NCBI GenBank assembly: GCA_002707085.1
Contig: PALY01000028.1
Span: 11,644-23,084 of the forward strand
Length of the DNA: 11,441 nucleotides
Source of the DNA: Deltaproteobacteria bacterium
Lineage (GTDB): Bacteria; Myxococcota_A; UBA796
Direction: 5' to 3'
Position 1 is the first letter of the stretch. Each line of letters begins with the position of its first letter. The position numbers and the translations under genes are program-made. This document shows positions 1 through 5,411 of the stretch, in pieces. The notes beneath the pieces were generated by a model, which made no database searches, had not been told where the DNA came from, and worked only from the letters and a program-made list of their open reading frames with translations.

Positions 1-107
1 TTGGGGCCACCGATGGCTTGATTGAGATTTTCAATCTCGTATGCCTTTGCCCATTCTGTAGGGCTTTGGCAGGCTGTAAGTAGGAGGCTGAAGATAATAT
101 TTCGCAT
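1..107 (-). CDS. Putative lipoprotein, 5' end only
   Basis: This is the first 35 codons of a minus-strand gene that runs off the left edge of the window. The predicted N-terminus is MRNIIFSLLLTACQSPTEW: a basic residue, a hydrophobic run, and a lipobox (L-T-A-C) with the lipidated Cys at position 13. The mature part begins QSPTEWAKAYEIENLN and no stop occurs before the edge. A GTG at 132-134 in the same frame would add nine residues and give a more usual signal length. Neither start has a clear Shine-Dalgarno sequence. The ATG lies only 36 bases from the ATG of the divergent porin gene, so the two genes may share control. The lipoprotein signal is seen directly; the function of the mature protein cannot be judged from this fragment. 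Confidence 0.55.
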   Translation of the reverse strand, partial: MRNIIFSLLLTACQSPTEWAKAYEIENLNQAIGGP

Positions 108-143
108 GGCGGTTATACGTAGCGGACTACTCACGGAGTTGCC

Positions 144-1208
144 ATGTCATTGACGCTGATCGGTTTGTTGCTTTCGACGAATTCCTACGCAGGTGAATCT
201 GCTCTTCCTGCACCGGATGCTACGGCATTGGTTCAAACTTGGATGACGCTGATGGACCAGGATGAGTCTGATATCGCCGATCCGGGTGGCTATGGAGATC
301 CCGAGGACGATACTGGCCTGAAATTGCGTCGGGTTCGACTGGGGCTTGAAGGCAAAGACGACACTGTGAAGTACGGGGTTCGTGTCGGGATGGCCTCCGC
401 CTTTGACGTTGTAGAGGAAGCACAAGGTCATGATGCAGGGTTGGGCCTGGTCGACACATACGTTGGATACGCGCCTGTGAAGGGGCTTTGGATTGTGGGC
501 GGTCTTCAAAAGGTTCCAGTGTCGCGAGAGGCCCTGATGTCATCAGGAAACCTGACCTTTACTGATCGTGCCGTATCTACGCATTGGCTTACTCCCGGAC
601 ACGATCTCGGACTGGTTGTCGATGGGCGCTGGACCTTCTTGCGCGGCCGGATTGGCGTGTTCAACGGAAGTGGTGACTTGAGCGGAGACGATAACGACGG
701 CAAGCTATTTGTTGGCCGCCTTGAGGGGAAAATGGGCGATGGTGCCGTTTATCGGACCAGTGGAACAGTCGATGGCTTTACCATGGCAGTCGGCCTTGAT
801 GGCTGGACCAATAACGAGACTGCTGTACAGTCGAGCGGATATGGCGCTGACCTGATTGTACGCGTAGAAGGCTTGACTCTTTTGGCTGAAGGACGGCGGG
901 TGGTCAGCGCACCGAAGAAAGACTTGGTGATGGTTCCTGGTGTGTTTTCGGAGACGACACGTCAGGGAGTAATGACTCAAGTTGGCTACACCGTAGGCGC
1001 TTTTGAACCCGCAATTCGCTATTCGATTCTGGACGATGACATGGATGTCGAAGATGTCGGTGATGTGGCGGAAGGCATGGCAGGCGTCACATGGCACGGA
1101 GACGATGGCCGAGTTCGCGCCGGTACAGGGTATGCGTATCGCATGGAGCGCGGTGGACAGCCTGTGGACAACGATACTGTGCGTATGTGGATGCAGCTGA
1201 AGCTGTAA
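144..1208 (+). CDS. Phosphate-selective porin-like outer-membrane beta-barrel protein
   Basis: Predicted 354-residue outer-membrane barrel of the Porin_O_P (OprP/OprO) type, likely a passive channel for anions or small solutes. Residues 1-16 form a short signal peptide with probable cleavage after SYA; its n-region has no Lys or Arg, which is unusual. After an acidic linker (about 36-57) comes LKLRRVRLGLEGK (59-71), typical of the first strands of this family. The stretch GGLQKVPVSREALMSSGNL followed by TFTDRAV resembles the family's conserved segment around strands 3-4. The rest alternates polar and hydrophobic residues as in a barrel, and the protein ends MWMQLKL without the common terminal Phe. 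GGAG at 135-138 is a good ribosome site five bases before ATG, and a stop at 120-122 rules out longer starts. The family call is fairly sure; the substrate is unknown. Confidence 0.82.
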   Translation: MSLTLIGLLLSTNSYAGESALPAPDATALVQTWMTLMDQDESDIADPGGYGDPEDDTGLKLRRVRLGLEGKDDTVKYGVRVGMASAFDVVEEAQGHDAGLGLVDTYVGYAPVKGLWIVGGLQKVPVSREALMSSGNLTFTDRAVSTHWLTPGHDLGLVVDGRWTFLRGRIGVFNGSGDLSGDDNDGKLFVGRLEGKMGDGAVYRTSGTVDGFTMAVGLDGWTNNETAVQSSGYGADLIVRVEGLTLLAEGRRVVSAPKKDLVMVPGVFSETTRQGVMTQVGYTVGAFEPAIRYSILDDDMDVEDVGDVAEGMAGVTWHGDDGRVRAGTGYAYRMERGGQPVDNDTVRMWMQLKL

Positions 1209-1297
1209 GTGTCCAAAATATAAGCCTAAACTGTTTTTTTGACCCTCCTTCTACTGTTGACATGACAAGATATTATTTGGGTTTCTACTTCTTTTTC

Positions 1298-1318
1298 TGG
1301 GAATTTCCCATTTTATTC
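1298..1318 (+). terminator. Candidate weak intrinsic terminator or operator downstream of the porin gene
   Basis: TGGGAATTTCCCA at 1298-1310 is a perfect inverted repeat around a central T. As RNA it can form a five-pair stem (TGGGA/TCCCA) with a three-base loop, followed directly by TTTTATTC. That is the form of a short rho-independent terminator for the porin transcript. The stem is short, and the site is only 34 bases upstream of the next start codon, so it could equally be a protein-binding site for the downstream gene. The surrounding gap (1209-1344) is clearly richer in A+T than the flanking genes. Confidence 0.33.
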
Positions 1319-1344
1319 GGCATGCTGAAAGAGAGAGGGATCAT

Positions 1345-1683
1345 ATGAGCATTCCTGGCATTCCTGGCGTGAGCGAACCACACTTTCGCACGCGGGATTG
1401 TCGGTGGATGGGGCTGGACACCCTAGTGCTTGAAACGTGTAAGGAACTGGAGGCCGAAGGCGAGTCCGTGAGTCCACACGCCGTTAAGGCCACCATTCAG
1501 ATTGCACGGATGGTCGTGCAAGAACCCATCGAACGTGAGACGGATCAATTAATTGCATTGGTCGCTTCACGACTTCGGACGCAGAAAGTTTTGGTGGGTG
1601 AAGATTTGGTTCGTCTGGTGTTGACCACCTATGCTCGGATTATCGCCGTACTCGATATTCTGGAAATAAACGAATTGGGTTGA
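1345..1683 (+). CDS. Hypothetical protein, small, mostly helical, 112 residues
   Basis: I do not recognise this protein. It begins MSIPGIPGVSEPHF, has no signal peptide or membrane segment, and from about residue 22 onward looks like a bundle of amphipathic helices: DTLVLETCKELEAEG, then PHAVKATIQIARMVVQEPI, then TDQLIALVASRLRT, then EDLVRLVLTTYARIIAVLDI. It is probably cytosolic. The start is supported by GAGG at 1335-1338, six bases before ATG. Its last 44 bases overlap the end of the convergent GT-C-like gene on the other strand. It follows the porin gene after 136 AT-rich bases, with a possible terminator between them, so it may have its own promoter. The good ribosome site and the coherent protein favour a real gene; its role is unknown. 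Confidence 0.7.
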   Translation: MSIPGIPGVSEPHFRTRDCRWMGLDTLVLETCKELEAEGESVSPHAVKATIQIARMVVQEPIERETDQLIALVASRLRTQKVLVGEDLVRLVLTTYARIIAVLDILEINELG

Positions 1684-3550
1684 GCCACCAGCGGTCAATC
1701 CCACGTTTGAGACCTCGTTCCCATGTTTCCTGAGCGTCCTTGGGTAGGCCTTGAATGTCGTGGGGGCCATGCCCCCAACGGTCGCCGATACCTTCAGCCA
1801 TACCTTCAATAAACGCATTGTGCAGAGGAGGTTGCAGGGTTGTAAGGTCTGGAGCCGTGACTCTCTTTGGTATGCGCCAGCGTACTGTGTCGTGACTCCA
1901 ACTCCGTCCAAATGAGCGTGTGGCGCCGATCTGAGCAACGTCAGGTAGCCCCGTCATCAGTTTCGCCCAGTCTTGAAGCCGGTCCCCACCATGTTCGGAC
2001 AAACTTGAAGTCCAAGGAATAATCCGCCGCCATGTGGCGCTTGCCAAGATGGCTTCTCTGTCCGAGGTGTCGAAATGGCTCAGTCTTTGGTTCATCAATA
2101 CCAGGGTCCTCAGTCCACCTCGTTCGTCAGAGTCGATTTCCTGCAAAAGGGCTGCGGATATCCCGTCCAGTGCTGCAGGGTGCGAGCTTGAACTGGGGGG
2201 AACCTTGGACTGAGAGTAGGTATCGAGTACAACCCTGGTTTCCTGCCAACCAATCCCAAATGCATGCAGTGCAGTTGTATCTTCTGCTGTAGATGGGCAG
2301 TTTTGATGCTCTTCAAGCGTGAGCAGATACCCAATTTGATCCCTAGCATATGAAAAGTTTGGCGCCGCCATGGTGAACACAGTTTTGTCGGGAAATGGCG
2401 GTTGGATGAACGCACTTCGCGCTTGCCAGCCTACAGACAAGGGAGCGATGAGCAACAGGACCGCAATCAGGCGCTTGCGGTCATTCCAAAGAAGCCCGAC
2501 GCCCGCTGCGTGTAGTAGGAAAATGAACCCATATATTGGTGCTGCATAGCGCATGGAGCCTGGTGGAGAAATTTCGGGAGCCGGCGGTGTCCAGACGGTG
2601 AAGCGGACCAAGCTGTATACCGCAAGGAATGCCAGCAGGAAGACAAAGACAGGACGGATGACTCGCTTACGCCATGTATAGATGGCTGCAATGCTTGCGG
2701 AGGCCACACTGGTCCACCCGAGGGCCCACCCCAAAGGACTGTGTTTCAGCCCAAATAAGGCCACCAACTGTCTCGGTGCGAAGAGGCTCCAGACCTTTTC
2801 GGGAATCCGCTGCAGTTGGGGAATAGATTCGCCAGCATAATAAATTGTTTCGAAGGCGGAGCTAGCGGAAGATTCTACTTGCAGGACCCAAAGAGTGGCG
2901 ACGCTGCTCGCGGACAAAATGACACTCGCCAACTGGCGGTACAGCCGCGACCAAAGAAGACAACATACAGTCGCAATGGCGATAAATCCCGAAGAGAAGC
3001 CCACCCATAGCGACAAAGCGAGGGAGAGTCCCACCAAAATGGCGTTGAGATGGTTTGGGCGATGAAGCAGACGCAATACCGCGGAAAGGACCACCACGGC
3101 AAACACGCCGGACTCCATATGGTTGCCCCAAGCCGTAAGTGACAATTCCATATACGTTGGAGGTGGAAATATCAGGATGAGACCGAAAGCGACTGCGGCC
3201 GAAAGTCCGACATGTATTCGAAGAATTCTTGAACCGAGTAAGGCAAGAATCGTCGAATAGGTGATGGGGACAAGTTTCCATACTGCGATGCTGGGGCCAA
3301 AAAGGTTGAAAAAGCCAGCACCTAAAGCCGCATTAATTGAACAGCCTCCGCAGTATCCTCGGTATTGTAGGGTGAACAGGTCGGCCCAGTGGCCCATCTG
3401 CAGGAGACGTCCGTGTGCGGCGTTGTAGAGTTCCTCTTGGTCCAATGGGATGGCGTCCGGGTGCAATACAGCAAGACACTGGGCGCTAAATACCGAAAGC
3501 GCAATGAACGATTCTGGCGACCAGACTTTACGGACTTGTGATTCGGACAT
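1640..3550 (-). CDS. Polytopic GT-C-like membrane protein with C-terminal soluble domain
   Basis: A 636-residue inner-membrane protein with about ten hydrophobic segments between residues 14 and 376, then a soluble tail of about 260 residues. The first outside loop holds PLDQEELYNAAHGRL (35-49), which fits the acidic catalytic loop of GT-C (PMT/ArnT-like) glycosyltransferases that use polyprenyl-linked sugars. The same loop carries a CxxC (C67-G-G-C70), and a WGNHMES motif follows at 141-147. The tail is not a known domain to me. Near its end it has two similar Gly-spaced helices: FIEGMAEGIGDRWG (580-593) and WERGLKRGIDRWW (610-622). The start codon overlaps the last 23 bases of the kinase gene upstream, with no clear Shine-Dalgarno sequence, so translational coupling is likely. 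The 3' end overlaps the convergent small gene by 44 bases. Membrane topology is certain, GT-C assignment is probable, and donor and acceptor are unknown. Confidence 0.82.
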   Translation of the reverse strand: MSESQVRKVWSPESFIALSVFSAQCLAVLHPDAIPLDQEELYNAAHGRLLQMGHWADLFTLQYRGYCGGCSINAALGAGFFNLFGPSIAVWKLVPITYSTILALLGSRILRIHVGLSAAVAFGLILIFPPPTYMELSLTAWGNHMESGVFAVVVLSAVLRLLHRPNHLNAILVGLSLALSLWVGFSSGFIAIATVCCLLWSRLYRQLASVILSASSVATLWVLQVESSASSAFETIYYAGESIPQLQRIPEKVWSLFAPRQLVALFGLKHSPLGWALGWTSVASASIAAIYTWRKRVIRPVFVFLLAFLAVYSLVRFTVWTPPAPEISPPGSMRYAAPIYGFIFLLHAAGVGLLWNDRKRLIAVLLLIAPLSVGWQARSAFIQPPFPDKTVFTMAAPNFSYARDQIGYLLTLEEHQNCPSTAEDTTALHAFGIGWQETRVVLDTYSQSKVPPSSSSHPAALDGISAALLQEIDSDERGGLRTLVLMNQRLSHFDTSDREAILASATWRRIIPWTSSLSEHGGDRLQDWAKLMTGLPDVAQIGATRSFGRSWSHDTVRWRIPKRVTAPDLTTLQPPLHNAFIEGMAEGIGDRWGHGPHDIQGLPKDAQETWERGLKRGIDRWWLNPIRLFPEYRVRR

Positions 3551-5342
3551 TGTGCGGGGCCTTGTTGGTGCCGCTTGCCATTGGCTGTAGCTTTCCGTCC
3601 ATCGAGTCAGAAGGCTTGGCTTTGATGACGTACTCCAAGCCCCCTTCCATGTCTGCTTGTATGCGGATGGGTGCAGACCAAGTTCGTCCTTCCCGTGTCA
3701 TGACGGATCGGTTCCAACGCGCTGTACCGACAGGCCGAAAGTAGGTGATGGCCTCGTATGTACGCAGTTCCAGTGGGCTGAGATGCTTGATCTGTGCCGT
3801 TACGAACAATGTGCTACCCATTCGGGCCATCTTTGCGGGCGTATGAGCAAGATATGGGTCTTCAACGGCATCGGTGGGTGGCTCAGGCGTGTCGGTCGGC
3901 GTTTCCGTCGCATCGGTGCTTGGCGCCGTCGGATCGGCCGTACCGGCGGCTGTGGAAGCTTCATCTTTGGGTTCAGTGGTAGGGGGAATCGGATCGGTGG
4001 AGTCTTTGGTTGTAGCCGGATCGGGGACCACCTTGGACTCAGGGTCTGCCGGTGCCGACGTGGGTGTGTCAGCGGGAGGCATGGGTACTACAGGTTCAGT
4101 ATCTGGCACTTCCGCATTCGGGGCGGTCTGTGTGGGGGCTGGCTGCGCCGGTATAGCGGTTGTAGTGGACGAAGTTTGGGTAGAGTCTGCGTCATTCAAA
4201 TGTCGCCTGATCAGGCCACCCACCACCAGCATGATGCTGATAACCAGCACCAACACCGCCCTATCGCGGTTCTTCGGTGGGTTGGCCACATCAAAAACGG
4301 GAGGCTGCAAATCGTCCGGTAGTATGGTTGCTTCTTCATCCATTGTCGCCGACGACGCCGGATCGATGACGCTGGCCGGTCGAAAGGGCGGGGGGGTGAC
4401 TGAGGCTGCCAATTCGCCAGCTGACACGTTTAAGTTGTCGGCTACGAAAGTTTCATTCGCGGGAACAGATTCCTGTTGAACGGGGCCACTGGATGTAGTT
4501 GGGGTGGGCGGAGGTGCAGTCTTGATGGGATACGAATGCGTTTCCGCTTGGCTCTGGCGCAGCCGGACTGCGTCCAGCATGGCTTGGGCATTTGGATATC
4601 GCTCTTCCCGATTGTATCGGGTGGACTTCCGCACCAAGCTTAAAAGCGGCTCGGGGACAGCGTTAAGCATTTCTGGGTCAAGATCGGCTGCGAAAAGGTC
4701 CATGGGGGTTTTTCGCGTCGCCATCGAAAACAGCGTGGCTCCGACACCATAAATGTCAGCCGTATGATCGACGCCTTTGGCGTTGACACGCTGTTCGGGT
4801 GCCATGAATGCCCAAGTACCCATCACCGTTCCGGTTTTGGTGAAGGATTCTTCCGTAGAGCCCCCACTCCGAGCAATCCCAAAATCTGTGATTCTTACGA
4901 CACCGTCATCGGACATTAAAATGTTGTGCGGCTTAATGTCCCGATGGACGACACCATGCCCATGAGCAACAATGAGGGCTTCTAAAATGGAGGCCGTAAT
5001 GGCCAATGCGTCATCCACCAAAACCCCTGGACCATCAATGCGATCAAGTAGGCTGCCGCCTTCGATGAGTTCCATCACGATCCAGGCGGTTTTTTCATCC
5101 GATCCAACATCATAGACACGTACGATATTGGGGTGATCAAGGACGGCCATCGTTCGCGCTTCCGCTTCGAACCGGGCGCGTACTCTCTGTTTCTTTGCAT
5201 AGGCGGGTGCCAATACTTTGATCGCACGAAGTACGCCCAAGCGATGGTCGCGGCCACGGTAAACCGTTGCCATTCCGCCAGTACCAATGGCCTCGAACAG
5301 CTCGTATCGTCCATCTGCTAAAGTGCGCTGCTGGTCGCCCAA
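3528..5342 (-). CDS. Transmembrane Ser/Thr protein kinase (PknB/Stk type) with exported C-terminal beta domain
   Basis: A Hanks-type kinase of 604 residues from the TTG at 5342. The cytoplasmic kinase domain spans about residues 11-263 and is complete: Gly loop GTGGMATVY (20-28), Lys42 in RAIKV, helix-C Glu61, HRDIKPHN with catalytic Asp135, DFG at 153-155, and MAPE ending at Glu183. The activation loop has several Ser/Thr residues. A Pro-rich juxtamembrane region (about 270-345) leads to one membrane helix at 362-378, then a Pro/Thr/Asp-rich linker (383-495) and a beta-rich, Ig-like domain of about 100 residues outside the membrane. That domain has a YFRPVGTARWNRS strand pair and a GGLEYVI motif, and is presumably a sensor. 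TTG at 5342 is preferred because GGAGG lies four bases before it; a TTG at 5393 would add 17 residues without a ribosome site. The gene is divergent from the HtrA-like protease and overlaps the GT-C gene downstream. Confidence 0.93.
   Translation of the reverse strand: MGDQQRTLADGRYELFEAIGTGGMATVYRGRDHRLGVLRAIKVLAPAYAKKQRVRARFEAEARTMAVLDHPNIVRVYDVGSDEKTAWIVMELIEGGSLLDRIDGPGVLVDDALAITASILEALIVAHGHGVVHRDIKPHNILMSDDGVVRITDFGIARSGGSTEESFTKTGTVMGTWAFMAPEQRVNAKGVDHTADIYGVGATLFSMATRKTPMDLFAADLDPEMLNAVPEPLLSLVRKSTRYNREERYPNAQAMLDAVRLRQSQAETHSYPIKTAPPPTPTTSSGPVQQESVPANETFVADNLNVSAGELAASVTPPPFRPASVIDPASSATMDEEATILPDDLQPPVFDVANPPKNRDRAVLVLVISIMLVVGGLIRRHLNDADSTQTSSTTTAIPAQPAPTQTAPNAEVPDTEPVVPMPPADTPTSAPADPESKVVPDPATTKDSTDPIPPTTEPKDEASTAAGTADPTAPSTDATETPTDTPEPPTDAVEDPYLAHTPAKMARMGSTLFVTAQIKHLSPLELRTYEAITYFRPVGTARWNRSVMTREGRTWSAPIRIQADMEGGLEYVIKAKPSDSMDGKLQPMASGTNKAPHNVRITSP
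3858..4196 (-). repeat. Low-complexity Pro/Thr/Asp/Ala linker coding region inside the kinase gene
   Basis: This part of the kinase gene encodes about 113 residues that are almost only P, T, A, S, D and E, with loose repeats such as TPTDTPEPPTDA. It should be an extended, unstructured spacer between the membrane helix and the outer domain. The biased codons leave long open frames on the plus strand (for example 3657-4322 and 3874-4479) that are Gly/Val/Arg-rich artefacts, not genes. Confidence 0.7.
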
Positions 5343-5346
5343 TGGG

Positions 5347-5351
5347 CCTCC
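5347..5351 (-). promoter_or_regulatory. Ribosome binding site deciding the kinase start
   Basis: The minus strand reads GGAGG here, four bases before the TTG at 5340-5342. No comparable site precedes the more upstream in-frame TTG at 5391-5393, and no ATG or GTG occurs in frame before the kinase Gly loop. The shorter protein starts M-G-D-Q-Q-R-T-L-A-D-G-R-Y-E, a usual lead-in to a bacterial kinase domain. Confidence 0.6.
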
Positions 5352-5397
5352 AAAGTTTGGGTCATTGTTTCCGTAGCACGGAGGCTTGACCAAAGCC
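5350..5397. promoter_or_regulatory. Divergent control region with two short inverted repeats
   Basis: The 69 bases between the preferred kinase start (5342) and the protease start (5412) must hold both promoters or their control sites. Two inverted repeats are visible: CCAAAGTTTGG at 5350-5360 (five-base arms around a G) and GGCTTGACCAAAGCC at 5383-5397 (five-base arms, five-base loop). I see no convincing -35/-10 pair on either strand. The repeats are short enough to be chance. Confidence 0.25.
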
Positions 5398-5411
5398 GCT
5401 TAAGGTGTTCA

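Noticed and set aside
1194..1239. CAGC-TGAA-GCTG hairpin at the porin end with a T run downstream
   Set aside because: The stem has four pairs and the T run begins about 25 bases later, so it does not form an intrinsic terminator.
1257..1276. Perfect TTGACA followed by TATTAT upstream of the small helical gene
   Set aside because: The two boxes are only eight bases apart, far from the 16-18 needed for a sigma-70 promoter, and no -10 lies at the right distance.
3657..4479. Long plus-strand open frames (201 and 221 residues) opposite the kinase gene
   Set aside because: They mirror the Pro/Thr/Ala-rich linker, giving Gly/Val/Arg-rich low-complexity products, and the strand opposite encodes a clear kinase.
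5391..5393. Longer kinase start at TTG 5393
   Set aside because: No ribosome site precedes it, and the 17 added residues look unstructured; TTG at 5342 has GGAGG four bases upstream.
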